Shown: piece after piece, positions 11,369 to 23,214 of the stretch
How the letters are laid out: every line of letters begins with the position of its first letter
How positions within the stretch are numbered: the first letter of the stretch is position 1
Source: Sternotherus odoratus
Lineage: Eukaryota; Chordata; Testudines; Kinosternidae
Assembly (NCBI GenBank): GCA_032164245.1
Contig: JAVMKO010000006.1
Span: forward strand, 5,781,001 to 5,845,000
DNA length: 64,000 nt
Direction: 5' to 3'
The notes under the pieces: model-generated
What the model saw: only the letters and a program-made list of their open reading frames with translations
Databases searched by the model: none
Told to the model about the DNA's origin: nothing
Made by a program: the position numbers and the translations under genes

Positions 11369-14300
11369 TGAGTCAACTAAATTTCAAGTTAAATGTAACA
11401 ACACAGGCTCCAGAGATGACTGCTACTTAGAATGGTAAACTCTCGAATCAATATCAAACTTTCATATAAAACTAATGAAGAGGTAGATTTACCTGATCAA
11501 CCACTAATACGATCAGGTAAGAATACAGTTAGCACAGCACAAATGAATACTGCACTTGTAAGTCTAATCAACAACAAAGCAATGTGGTTATAGGAGGAAA
11601 ACCAATCAGTGCACTGGTCACTTTCCTTTAAAGGAATATCATTTACCATAATTTTTCATTTTCGCAGCTACTTTTAATCCTGTCCATTTAAGTTATGCTG
11701 CTCCAAAAACATTTTCTCAAAACTACTGTCCTGCATCCCAATTTTTTTTAATATTTATAAATAAGCTATCCTCCAAAGAATCACAAAAGCAATTCCTTGC
11801 AAGAAATAGCAATAATAGGATATCGATGGTTTTGTCATTAGTCTTCACTGCTCTGCAGATCTGAATGATTGCCAATGAGACATTCTTCTAGGAGTGCTGT
11901 ATCATAAACTACCATCAAAACAAGAACATTAATTTCAGAAGAGAAGAAGCTATTTTCGCAGCACTCCCCCCACACTGAAAAGCAAGATCATAGTTTGACA
12001 GGTTAAACTGTAACTTATTCTTCTCTTTCCACGGTTTTGACAATAGGAATTACACAAGCATATGGCTAGGAGAAAAAAATAGACATGTTTAAAAGAAGGA
12101 CCTTTTCACAAGATAAATAAAACATCCATTGAAATGGCTGATCTTTGAGCTCACTGAAAGCTCTGTGATTGGGTTGTCTTATCTACAGTCATTATCTCTC
12201 CCAGTTAATGAACCCTCTCTCATACATCTGAGCAGTGTCTACACTGGCATGCATCACCACCTACTTCCAATATATATATTCTGCAAACCCAGGCTCTTTG
12301 GTTTTTATGCATTTTGGAGTAATTTCTAAAATAAATCCATGCCACTCAGTCTTGCGGTACCTTGTTTCATCTCATGAGAGCAACAGTTCTCTGACGTGTC
12401 AGACAATGCAAAAAGGCAAAGGGGGCAGAGAAGCCAAAGGGGGAGAAAAACCAAAGAGACAATTTCACAAATGGCACCTTAATATCAATAAGTCACTTTA
12501 CAACACATTGACTCTCTCCAAGGGTCACTACCAAAGTCAATTCTACAGCTGGCATCTGCACTTTCCAATTGGGTATACTAATATTATTTGTAGCCCGATG
12601 CTAGTCACTTTGAACCTCACACTCATCTATCACCATGTTCCCACATCTAATTATTCAACCCAGCCTGTATTTCTAATAAAACTATTAAAGCCTTTTAAAG
12701 TTGGCAGACATGGAATTCTGCTAACCATGCTGCACTCCCTGACAGAGCAGCAAACGATAAATTGTGTATAAAGTGCTATAAATGTATGTTAATAGCTCAG
12801 AAAGGACACTGTTTTGAATATTCACACCACTTCAGTATTGGCATTGTAATAGCCTCAATAATAAGCCTTCACATCAATAAGAAAAAACAATGTGCCCATC
12901 TGTTTTGATTATAGGAACTACTGCAATTTGCACATTGCGAGAACTTTAGAAACCCCTTCATGTGCTAAAACCCAAGGTATATACACGGACCTAATTATTT
13001 TCAAAGTAAACAAAGCAAGCCGCAAATATATTCCACAACATCCCATTTGTCTGGAAATAAGCAATTACGTAATTTGCAAGGAGTTCTCAACCCTGTACTT
13101 GCTCTGATAAGTCTTTTGTCTCTCCTAAGCCTATCAATGCTGATTCACTGCCATAACACTGAGCATCTACTTAATAGCAGGAATCAGGTTTTTTAGCACC
13201 GTTATCTTGCTATTACCATTTCCCCTCAGTTGGACAAATGAAAATCCAAGAAGATTCAAAGGATTAAAAATAAAGACAAAAATAATTAATTCACCCAGAA
13301 GGTAAAAACCCAGGTTTTCCCTCTCTCACTTTACAATTCTGCTAGGCTGATGCATGGGATTTATATGTCATTTCTGAGGCCCCAATCCTGCAGCTGAATC
13401 TATGCTGTGATAGGGGTGTGCCCAGGCAGTTCAAATTATAGAATCAGGGACCAGGATGCATCAGGATTTTCTCCTGGTTTGCAGCTCCATCTCCATACCC
13501 TGCCTTCTGCGAAACACCTTTCTTTCTAAGGAGCTCATGTTTTACTAGCAGACAGCAGATGCTGTCTGTAAACTTACTTACAGAGGTAGCTTTGCTTCCA
13601 GTAACAGATCAATCACTGGATGACCAATGTTATTAAAACCTAGAGGGCAGTGACTATCTATCTGCTCCTCTAAATGCAGAATCAGGTAACTTAGGCCCAA
13701 AATGTATATTTTTAAAAAACAACTTTTTTTAAAAAAAAGGAAACATCTTCTCATGGAAATAGACTCCAAACCCTGAGGCTATCAATAAAAAACAGAGCTC
13801 ATCTGGATTCCAACCAAACTCAAACCTAGCACTGTGCGACTGTGGGGCAGACAGAGCGGGCAATGGGCAAGCAACAACAATGAAACAGACTAGCCGGTTT
13901 CTATTGTCCAAGCCCAGTGATATGCAAAGAGACACCAGCATTAATGGGGAAAAGCCAGCCAGTTCCTTCGCGATGGACAGCGTTATTAGTAGCATTAGGA
14001 AGGAAGGTTTGGGATATAGTCCAGCCAAATATCCCAGAGATGCTGCTTATTCCCCCCCTCACCCCAAGTTAATCCCACACGGGGACGAGAAGGGTTATCG
14101 AACTGCAAAGAAAAGTGACTACGTAAATCGGGCTTTGCTCTCTTCCAGCACAAACAAAGCATCACTGTCCATCCTTAGCAAGCCGGACAATGTCTTCAAC
14201 CCACACAGCCACTGCGGCCAGCCAAACAGGGGCAGTCCCAGCTCTGCTCTCACCTACGCTAGCCTGGGCCAGGAGCAACCCGGTTACAGTTAATGGAGTT

Positions 14301-14380
14301 ACACTGGTGTAAACCTGGCCAGCAAAGAGAATCAGACCCCCCCTGAGCCACGTCAAACTCTCCCCCCCGCCCTCACTCAC
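11369..14380. other. AT-rich NIN intron, nothing recognised
   Basis: Long AT-rich sequence without recognised repeats. The 178-codon open frame at 12235-12771 has no domain or splice support. Conserved non-coding elements could be present but cannot be judged from one sequence. Confidence 0.4.
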
Positions 14381-14431
14381 CTTCCTGTGAACGAAGCTCT
14401 CCCACGGCAGGCGCCTGCACCCCGAGTGCCA
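14381..14431 (-). other. NIN: Candidate upstream NIN exon (51 nt)
   Basis: On the minus strand a strong acceptor (a CCTCCCCCTTTGC tract ending TTTGCAG) is followed by 51 nt and then a near-perfect donor (AAG then GTGAGTGAG). The segment is 17 codons long, has no stop in the frame WHSGCRRLPWESFVHRK, and would join the next exon at 3987 in the NIN frame. It lies between the presumed NIN promoter and the first coding exon, so a 5' UTR exon is the simplest reading. It contains no ATG. Only the splice-site pattern and position support it, with no homology. Confidence 0.45.
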
Positions 14432-14905
14432 CTGCAAAGCAAAGGGGGAGGCGTCTGTTAGCGCTTCAGGGGGGTACAATGCACCCCCAGCCCCTGCCCC
14501 TGTTCTGGGCCAGCGTCCTTCACAGGAGCCTGCACCGGGACAGCACCGGCAGCATTAGCATCTCCAAGGAGGCAGCTTTACAAAAGAGAGCTGTAAGCTG
14601 CTGCCAGCTGAATGCACCCCTCCCCACCGGCTCCCCTGCCCCTGCCCCTCCCTCTGCTCCCTTCTCCCCCCGCCCCCTTCCCCTGCTTCCCCCTCACCAG
14701 TGCTCCCCTCCCCTCCTCAGTGCACACCTCTCCCATCTCCAATGCACCCTCCGCACAAGCCTCCCCCCCGCTCTTCCCAATTCACCCCCCTGCTGCTCCC
14801 ATCCTTAGATTCACCCTGTGCACCCCAGCCAGCCAGCCCCGCCCCCATGAACCCCAGTGCACCCCTCCGCTGCTCCATACACCCCAGCCAGCCACTTCCC
14901 TTTCA
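14432..14905. other. C-rich lead-in to minisatellite 1
   Basis: Increasingly C-rich unique sequence between the candidate NIN exon and the array. It contains the polypyrimidine tract (on the minus strand) that serves that exon's acceptor. Confidence 0.4.
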
Positions 14906-16838
14906 ATGCACCTCATCCCTCCCCTGTGCACCCCTCCCCTGCCACATACACCCCACCCACCCAGCCCCTCTCAATGCCCCCCATCCCTCCCGTGCACCCC
15001 TCCCCTGCCACATCCACCCCACCCACCCAGCCCCCCCAATGCACCCCATCCCTCCCGTGCACCCCTCCCCTGCCACATACACCCCATCCACCCAGCCCCC
15101 CCTCAATGCACCCCATCCCTCCCGTGCACCCCTCCCCTGCCACATCCACCCCACCCACCCAGCCCCCCCCCAATGCACCCCATCCCTCCCGTGCACCCCT
15201 CCCCTGCCACATACACCCCATCCACCCAGCCCCCCCTCAATGCACCCCATCCCTCCCGTGCACCCCTCCCCTGCCACATACACCCCATCCACCCAGCCCC
15301 CTCCCTTTCAATGCACCCCATCCCTCCCCTGTGCACCCCTCCCCTGCCACATACACCCCACCCACCCAGCCCCCCCTCAATGCCCCCCATCCCTCCCCTG
15401 TGCACCCCTCCCCTGCCACATACACCCCATCCACCCAGCCCCCCCTCAATGCCCCCATCCCTCCCGTGCACCCCTCCGCCACATCCACCCCATCCACCCA
15501 GCCCCCTCCCCCTCAATGCACCCCATCCCTCCCCTGGGCACCCCTCCCCTGCCACATACACCCCACCCACCCAGCCCCCCCTCAATGCCCCCATCCCTCC
15601 CGTGCACCCCTCCCCTGCCACATACACCCCACCCACCCAGCCCCCCCCTCAATGCCCCATCCCTCCCCTGTGCACCCCTCCCCTGCCACATACACCCCAC
15701 CCAGCCCCCTCCCCCTCAATGCCCCCATCCCTCCCCTGTGCACCCCTCCGCCACATACACCCCATCCACCCAGCCCCCCCTCAATGCACCCATCCCTCCC
15801 GTGCACCCCTCCCCTGCCACATACACCCCACCCACCCAGCCCCCCATCCCTCCCCTGTGCACCCCTCCCCTGCCACATACACCCCACCCACCCAGCCCCC
15901 CCTCAATGCCCCCATCCCTCCTCTGTGCACCCCTCCCCTGCCACATACACCCCACCCACCCAGCCCCCCCTCAATGCCCCCATCCCTCCCCTGTGCACCC
16001 CTCCCCTGCCACATACACCCCATCCACCCAGCCCCCCCTCAATGCCCCCATCCCTCCCGTGCACCCCTCCCCTGCCACATACACCCCACCCACCCAGCCC
16101 CCCCCTCAATGCCCCATCCCTCCCCTGTGCACCCCTCCCCTGCCACATACACCCCACCCAGCCCCCTCCCCCTCAATGCCCCCATCCCTCCCCTGTGCAC
16201 CCCTCCGCCACATACACCCCATCCACCCAGCCTCCCCTCAATGCACCCCATCCCTCCCCTATGCACCCCTCCCCTGCCACATACACCCCACCCACCCAGC
16301 CCCCCATCCCTCCCCTGTGCACCCCTCCCCTGCCACATACACCCCACCCACCCAGCCCCCCCTCAATGCCCCCATCCCTCCCCTGTGCACCCCTCCCCTG
16401 CCACATACACCCCACCCACCCAGCCCCCCATCCCTCCCCTGTGCACCCCTCCCCTGCCACATACACCCCACCCACCCAGCCCCCCCTCAATGCCCCCATC
16501 CCTCCTCTGTGCACCCCTCCCCTGCCACATACACCCCACCCACCCAGCCCCCCCTCAATGCCCCCCATCCCTCCTCTGTGCACCCCTCCCCTGCCACATA
16601 CACCCCATCCACCCAGCCCCCCCTCAATGCCCCCCATCCCTCCCCTGTGCACCCCTCCGCCACATCCACCCCATCCACCCAGCCCCCCCCCCCAATGCCC
16701 CCATCCCTCCCCTGTGCACCCCTCCCCTGCCACATACACCCCATCCACCCAGCCCCCCCTCAATGCCCCCATCCCTCCCGTGCACCCCTCCCCTGCCACA
16801 TCCACCCCATCCACCCAGCCCCTCCCCCTCCATGTACC
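14906..16838. repeat. Minisatellite 1, ~66-68-bp unit, about 29 copies
   Basis: Tandem units carry CATCCCTCCC(CT)GTGCACC, CCTCCCCTGCCACATACACC and CCACCCACCCAGCCCC in fixed order. Some units lack internal blocks. A multi-unit block at about 15582-15780 recurs at about 16040-16235, offset by 457-458 bp, showing higher-order duplication. All three plus-strand frames stay open through the array, giving spurious Pro/His/Ser-rich reading frames. NIN pre-mRNA would read the G-rich strand. Confidence 0.95.
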
Positions 16839-16839
16839 C

Positions 16840-17340
16840 CAGTGCACCCCGGTGTATCCCACCCCTCCCCCATGCACCCACCCAGCCCCGCTCCCACGCT
16901 CCCTCCTGCCCGGCCCCGCCGCCCCGTACCCGCTTCAGAGCCCTGCGCGCCCGGCCCCCGCTCCCATGCCCGGCCCGGCGGCTCGCTCCGGCACCCCGCG
17001 CCGTGCCGGGGCCGCCGCCCGAGCGCTGCACTGGGGAGGCAGCCGGCGCCAGGCCGAGCGGGGCGGGGACTGGCCGGGCACCGCCCGCCGGGGAGGAGCC
17101 GCGGGGCAGGCGCAGCGCCGGGGGGCCGCGCAGGGAGACTGGGCTGCGCCCCCCCCCGGGTCTGACCCCCCCAGAACCCCCCTTGCCCTGGGGTACCCCA
17201 GAAACCCGCCTGGGTGCTGAGAACAAGGGCCCCGCCCGGCCTGCACGGGGCTGGGGCGGTTCGCCCGCCCCCTATTTATCACCGCCGGGCACTATCCGGC
17301 GAGGAGCTGCCCCAGCCGGCCCTGCCCTCAGGGCTTAACA
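16840..17340 (-). promoter_or_regulatory. NIN: CpG island, probable NIN promoter
   Basis: About 500 bp of unique, CpG-dense sequence sits between two C-rich minisatellites. It contains many GCGC and CCGG sites and GC boxes. On the minus strand a TATA-like GATAAATAGG occurs at 17280-17271, next to a GGGCGGGCG box, which would place a start near 17245. A weak donor candidate (GCGG then GTACGG) lies at about 16930. No other gene in the window needs a minus-strand promoter here, so NIN is inferred. The start site is not determined. Confidence 0.6.
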
Positions 17341-18800
17341 ACCCCCCCGCTCTCCGGTTCTCCACCCCCCCCCCCCCGCTCTCCGCTTCTCCACCCCCCC
17401 CCTCCGGTTCTCCTCCCCCCCCCTCCCCGCTCTCCGGTTCTCCTCCCCCCCCCTCTCCGCTCTCCGGTTCTCCCCCCCCCTCCCCGCTCTCCGGTTCTCC
17501 ACCCCCCCCCCCGCTCTCCGGTTCTCCACACCCCCCCCCCCTGCTCTCCGGTTCTCCCCCTCCCCCCCCCCCTGCTCTCTGGTTCTCCCCCTCCCCCCCC
17601 CTGCTCTCCGGTTCTCCCCCTCCCCCCCCCCTGCTCTCCGGTTCTCCCCCTCCCCCCCCCCTGCTCTCCGGTTCTCCCCCTCCCCCCCCCTGCTCTCCGG
17701 TTCTCCACCCCCCCCCGCTCTCCGCTTCTCCACCCCCCCCCCGCTCTCCGCTTCTCCACCCCCCCCCTCCGGTTCTCCTCCCCCCCCTCCCCGCTCTCCG
17801 GTTCTCCTCCCCCCCCCTCTCCGCTCTCCGGTTCTCCCCCCCCCCTCCCCGCTCTCCGGTTCTCCCCCTCCCCCCCCCCCGCTCTCCGGTTCTCCCCCTC
17901 CCCCCCCCCCCGCTCTCCGGTTCTCCCCCTCCCCCCCCCCTGCTCTCTGGTTCTCCCCCTCCCCCCCCCTGCTCTCTGGTTCTCCCCCTCCCCCCCCCTG
18001 CTCTCCGGTTCTCCCCCTCCCCCCCCCCTGCTCTCCGGTTCTCCCCCTCCCCCCCCCCTGCTCTCCGGTTCTCCCCCTCCCCCCCCCCCGCTCTCCGGTT
18101 CTCCCCCTCCCCCCCCCCCTGCTCTCCGGTTCTCCCCCTCCCCCCCCCCTGCTCTCCGGTTCTCCCCCTCCCCCCCCCTGCTCTCCGGTTCTCCCCCTCC
18201 CCCCCCCCCTGCTCTCCGGTTCTCCCCCTCCCCCCCCTGCTCTCCGGTTCTCCACCCCCCCCCGCTCTCCGCTTCTCCACCCCCCCCCCCGCTCTCCGCT
18301 TCTCCACCCCCCCGCTCTCCGCTTCTCCACCCCCCCGCTCTCCGCTTCTCCACCCCCCCGCTCTCCGGTTCTCCTCCCCCCCCTCCCCGCTCTCCGGTTC
18401 TCCTCCCCCCCCCCCCGCTCTCCGGTTCTCCACACCCCCCCCCCCCCGCTCTCTGGTTCTCCATCCCCCCCCCCGCTCTCTGGTTCTCCATCCCCCCCCC
18501 CCGCTCTCTGGTTCTCCATCCCCCCCCCCCCGCTCTCCGGTTCTCCCCCTCCCCCCCCCCCTGCTCTCCGGTTCTCCACCCCCCCCCCCTGCTCTCCGGT
18601 TCTCCACCCCCCCCCCCCCGCTCTCCGGTTCTCCCCCTCCCCCCCTCCCCTCTCCGGTTCTCCCCCTCCCCCCCACCCCTGCTCTCCGGTTCTCCCCCTC
18701 CCCCCCACCCCTGCTCTCCGGTTCTCCCCCTCCCCCCCACCCCTGCTCTCCGGTTCTCCACCCCCCCACCCCCCTGCTCTCCGGTTCTCCCCCTCCCCAC
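17341..18800. repeat. Minisatellite 2, ~30-bp unit, about 48 copies
   Basis: The unit is GCTCTCCGGTTCTCC followed by a C/T-rich run of variable length; some copies have GCTTCTCC or GGTTCTCCA. The array begins directly at the edge of the NIN CpG island. Long C-runs (8-12 bases) make exact copy number uncertain and prone to assembly error. Confidence 0.95.
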
Positions 18801-21800
18801 AGGCGGTGGCTACGTGTAGGGGCGAAGCCCTTGGGTCAAAATAGCGCTGCTTGCACCGCATGTACCCCCCCCCCTCGGCACCCACGGCTTGAAGTGTTTC
18901 CATCTGATCCCGGGGTTCCAGTTTGGTTCAGTGACTCCCAGCACCCCGGCTCCTCCTCGCTGTGCATAGCACGAGTCTGGGTCTGGGGGTCCTCGGCGGT
19001 ACCCGCGGGGGTGCGGGGGAGGGCGGGGAGGTCACCCACGGCCTGCCGCTCTTTGTAAAAGCAGATTGACTGTTGACCTTCCCGGCCTCCTGACAGGCCG
19101 GCCACAGGTCCCGTGCTTTCATGTGGCGCTGCTGCTGGTCCCCGTTGCACCCCGTCGTCTCCTGCATCCCCTCTGCCATCTGGTTGTGGAGGTCCACGTT
19201 TCTGTGGTTGATCCGTGGCTGTGCCCCACAGCTTCTTCTCCCCCTTGGCCAATAGTTCCTGTCTACTCCCAGCTGGCATATGCCTGCAGCGTGTAGCTGG
19301 CATGGCGCTGTCAGCAGACAGGATACTGGGCAGGATACTTTGGTCTGCCCCAGTGTGGCCGTTCTTATGTACTTGTGGTCAGCTAGGCAGTTGTACACAA
19401 CAGTGGAAAGCTGCTAAGTGCTCACCAAGCTGGACAATCAGGAAAAAGCATTAAAAAAAATTCACAAGACTTTAAATGCAGGGGGGGGAGGGGACTGGCG
19501 GTCTCTGTGACCCCTGGGCAGTGGAGTTCACAAGTGTGACCAGAGTGGTCAGTATTGGGCATTGTGGGACAGTTGCTGGAGGACTGTTATGGTCCACAGA
19601 ATATGCACTGTGTCAACATCAGTACATTGACCATGTCTCAGTGCCACTCGGGGCAGTCTGCATCGCTGTAACAGGTCATTTACACTGGTGGGAGACAAGC
19701 TGAAGTGTAGAGACATGCACAGCTAGGTCAACACAAGATGGCTTAATTTGACCGAACTATGTAGTGAAGCAAATCTTTGTCCTAGATCCCCAAACGTATC
19801 TAGGCTTGGAACTTGGCCTTTCTTACGAGTAATATCTTCATACAAGTGAAAGGATTTTTACAATACAAGGCTACAGTCCAGTAAATGCAGGTGAACCCCC
19901 ATGCCTTCCCAGAGCCTGTCAACACAGCCTGTCTTCCACGGGGCAGTGCCCAGTTTAATTGGCTCTGTTTATGGTCTCTCTTTGCTTGTCGCAGTTCACT
20001 CCGCTTGGATCATGACAGATCACTGAAGCCGGTTTCACTTTCGTTCATTGTCAGTTTTACTTTCAGTGAGGGCTGGATTTCAAACATGGTAAGGGAATGG
20101 TTTATTTGTTTAAAAAACTGTTTTCATTGGACACATTTCAATTGTGGAAACATTCCTATTGGCTCTAGGGTTTACAATAGCCTTTTTTTTTTAACCAAAT
20201 TCACATTTTGGTCCAAATGTACATTTGTAGTCTCCGTTAAATAGTGAATACAGGATGCTCTCAAGTGATTTATTTTATAATTGTGCATTTTCTTTGCTTC
20301 TTGGGCTTGTTCCCATTGAAAACATTCATGATCTTCCCAACTCTGCAAGGCTCTTGTAACATATACAAGTGATTTCTAGCTGGGAAGAGTTTACAGCAGC
20401 TTCCCCAGGCCATGTGAGCTGCCTTAGAGACTACAAGTTGTGTGGGCCTCAATCCTGCACATTTCTCCAGGTTTGGGGGCCCCCTGCACCTGCCCCCATG
20501 TGGTCCATCCATATAGAGAAGCTTGCAGGCTCGTGGCCTTGCCGTGCTTCCCAGCTGTGCTCATAAGTATCATGCAGATGCCCAGAGATCTCTGTAGCTG
20601 TTTACATCCATTCTTGTCATCCTCTCAGGTAGGATCCTAACTCCTTGGCAGGCCTTCTATTCTGAGGCCATCCATTCTGAAGAAGGATCAGCCGACCACA
20701 AGAGCCTCCACACAAATGCCACAGGCTTAAATCATGGTTGCTCTTGTGTTGTGCAAAGGAAGGGTAAAGTGTTACCCTTCTGACTGGGTCTCGTGTGACA
20801 GTCCCTTTGCACTGGATCATTGGGCCCCACATCAGCCAGGTACAGAGGTGCCAAGGAGCAGGAGAACTCCTGTAATTATCCTCTTCTTGAATCACAGGGC
20901 TTTCAATGCCCGCACCTGAAGGAATTCTCCTAGATGCCGGCCTTGTCAGTTGACTGCAGGAGTTGGCTCAAGGGTTTATGACGGAGTGGCTCTTCCAGTC
21001 ACTATTTACATCTTTCTAAGTCCTCAGGTCCCATCCCCCCCTTTTTACTGTACCGCTCCGATCTCAGAGAGGGTGCTGTCAGCCGGGGAAGAACCCCAGG
21101 CCGTTGAACTATAGCTCCTTCCAGCTTCTCCCAGAGCCAGATTACACCAATCCAGGCCCAAGGCAAACCACACTGCAGGGCCGCCTCACATGGTTCTGTT
21201 CCCACTCCCCACCCCTGGCGAAGTGGTGGCAGGGGGTCCCCATCCCCATCCAGAAAAGCAGAGGCAGCACTGAATGTGCCTTCTTTGCCCATCCTCCCAG
21301 AGAAGTGGGCCCCCCCCCAGTACATACTTCAGCACAGGGATATATCTGGTTGGGCAGTGGGCTGGGTTCACTGCCCTCTCTCCTCCATCCACACACCGAA
21401 CCCGCGGCTGGGAGCCCCAGACAAGTGAAATGTACAGGACAGTTTGTACATCTCAGAGCCATTGTTTCAGGCTCTCTGCAAACTCCGACAGACATCGCTG
21501 CGTTATTACACCTGGTTCATGGTTTCAAGCTTTTCTTTAAGGCCTCTTCCCCTCTCGGAGTCTGCTTCTCCCCTGCCTTGCACCTCATTGGAGTCATATA
21601 CACACACCCCTTGCACAGGGCGTACAGAATTCACACGGGCATAAATGATTCCACAGGGTGCAAGACTCAAGCCCGTCGTGCCTTGGCGGCCCGGATGTGA
21701 CTGGGGCTGCTCCATGAGGTGAAGACACATACGTTAGACGTGAGCTGCGGAGAGCTGGAACTGACAAGTGCCACACAAACACATCTGCTGCCGGGGGCGT

Positions 21801-22055
21801 GTTGCAGGAAACAGGTTTCAAGAGAGCATCCAGACAAGTGATGGGCTGTTTGGCTGTAGCGGGCCCAGTGTGGCAAGTAGCCAGCACTGGCCCCTGGCCC
21901 AAGAGTCAGCAGTGAAGTGGTTAATAGTGAGATCCTAGGCGGGCTGGCATTGGAGAGCTGAAGTGTGTTAGGCTTTGGGGCTGAATATCTGTTCCAGCGG
22001 GGTGCATTCATTTGTAGAACACCCCTTCCAGCTGTATACTAGTTAAGAGACCTGT
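18801..22055. other. Intergenic, nothing firmly recognised
   Basis: This lies beyond the NIN promoter. The segment 19060-19400 holds overlapping minus-strand open frames of transposon-like composition, but no motif could be named. The rest is unremarkable sequence. No exon was recognised. Confidence 0.35.
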
Positions 22056-22060
22056 CCTGT

Positions 22061-23214
22061 TGTCAGGTTACTGAGATAATTTGGGATCCTATAGATCATT
22101 GGTGCAACCAGGGTCCTATAGTGGCACCAAATCTTATGTACAGGGGCTCATAATAGGTGTCTACGACCAGGTTATGGATTGCTGATTATGAATATGCCAT
22201 TGGTATGTGGGTATCAATTTTGCAGTTGAAGTTATGAATATTGGCTCTGAACTGTCTGGCTTCCCGAATATTGGGCTCTGCTGGGGGGGACATTCCAGAA
22301 TACTGGGCGTCAGCTCTGCTTGGGCTGCCTGATGCTGACTATCAGCGACACAATGGACTCTGGGAGCTTGGAATACCCCAATCCACATGAGAAGTCTACC
22401 AGAGAACATGCAAAGCAGCCTGGGCATAATGGCCACTGCCTGCAATTAATGAGTCATACATGGTCATGTGATCTGCCCATGTGACTCCAGGACTCCATGG
22501 GGCTGGACTTTTCACCGCAGGAACAAAGAGGTTCTTGCACCTTGAAAAAACTATAAATGAAGCTGCTACAGCCCCTCCATTTTTGTCTTCTACCGCCAGT
22601 CTTCAGCCTGCCTTGTTTCCAGCTCTGGATGGACTTTGCTACACAGGGGAACTCTGGCCAAAGGGTGCTGACCCATCCCTGGAGGGGATGCTTTCCAGAG
22701 ACTGTGATTTGAACCTGCAGTTATTCTACCTTTGCTGCAAGCCTGAACCAAGAGATTTGCCATTACTGCATGTAATTGATTTCTTTTAACCATTCCTAAC
22801 CCTCACCTATACCTTTTTCCTTGTATAATAAACCTTTAGTTTTTAGATTCTGAAGGATTGGCAACAGTGTGATTTGTGGGAAGATCTGATTTGTATATTG
22901 ACCTGGGTCTGGGGCCTGATTCTTTGGAATTGGGGAGAACCGTTTTCTTTGTTTGGAGTATTGGTTTTCATAACCACTGGTCCCCAGGACAGGTGGCTGC
23001 TGGTGGTGATACTGGGAATCTGGAGTGTCTAAGGGAATTGCTTGTGTGACTTGTGGTTAGCCAGTGGGGTGAGACCAAAGTCTTTTCTGTTTAGCTGGTT
23101 TGGTTTACCTCAATGTGGAAAAACCCCAGCTTTGGGCTGTAGTTTCCCCTTTGGAAGCAATCTGTCCTGATCTGACACTCACAGTTGGGTCCCACCAGGA
23201 ACAGCACCGTCACA
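22061..23214 (+). mobile_element. Solo LTR, 1,154 bp, of an endogenous retrovirus-like element
   Basis: It starts TGTCAGGTTACTGAG and ends CACCGTCACA, with perfect 5-bp direct repeats CCTGT at 22056-22060 and 23215-23219. A TATA box (CTATAAATGA) lies at 22551 and a polyadenylation signal AATAAA at 22828-22833. No gag, pol or env coding remains, so the element was reduced to one LTR by recombination. Confidence 0.88.

Noticed and set aside
12235..12771. 178-codon frame in the NIN intron
   Set aside because: No recognisable motif, AT-rich composition, no splice sites or start context.
14612..17338. Open reading frame of 908 codons, with overlapping ones of 821 and 787 codons, Pro/His/Ser-rich
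   Set aside because: All three frames of the same strand are open through minisatellite 1 because C-rich units lack stops; there is no domain, splice or promoter support.
14906..18800. Regular repeat-spacer look, possible CRISPR array
   Set aside because: There are no unique spacers, the units are contiguous, the context is vertebrate with spliced genes, and no cas genes are present.
17214..19058. 614-codon plus-strand frame and ~500-codon minus-strand frames
   Set aside because: Low-complexity translation of minisatellite 2 on both strands. Frame openness follows from composition.
19060..19400. Possible Harbinger-type Myb/SANT remnant on the minus strand
   Set aside because: Composition was suggestive, but no definite motif could be pointed to.
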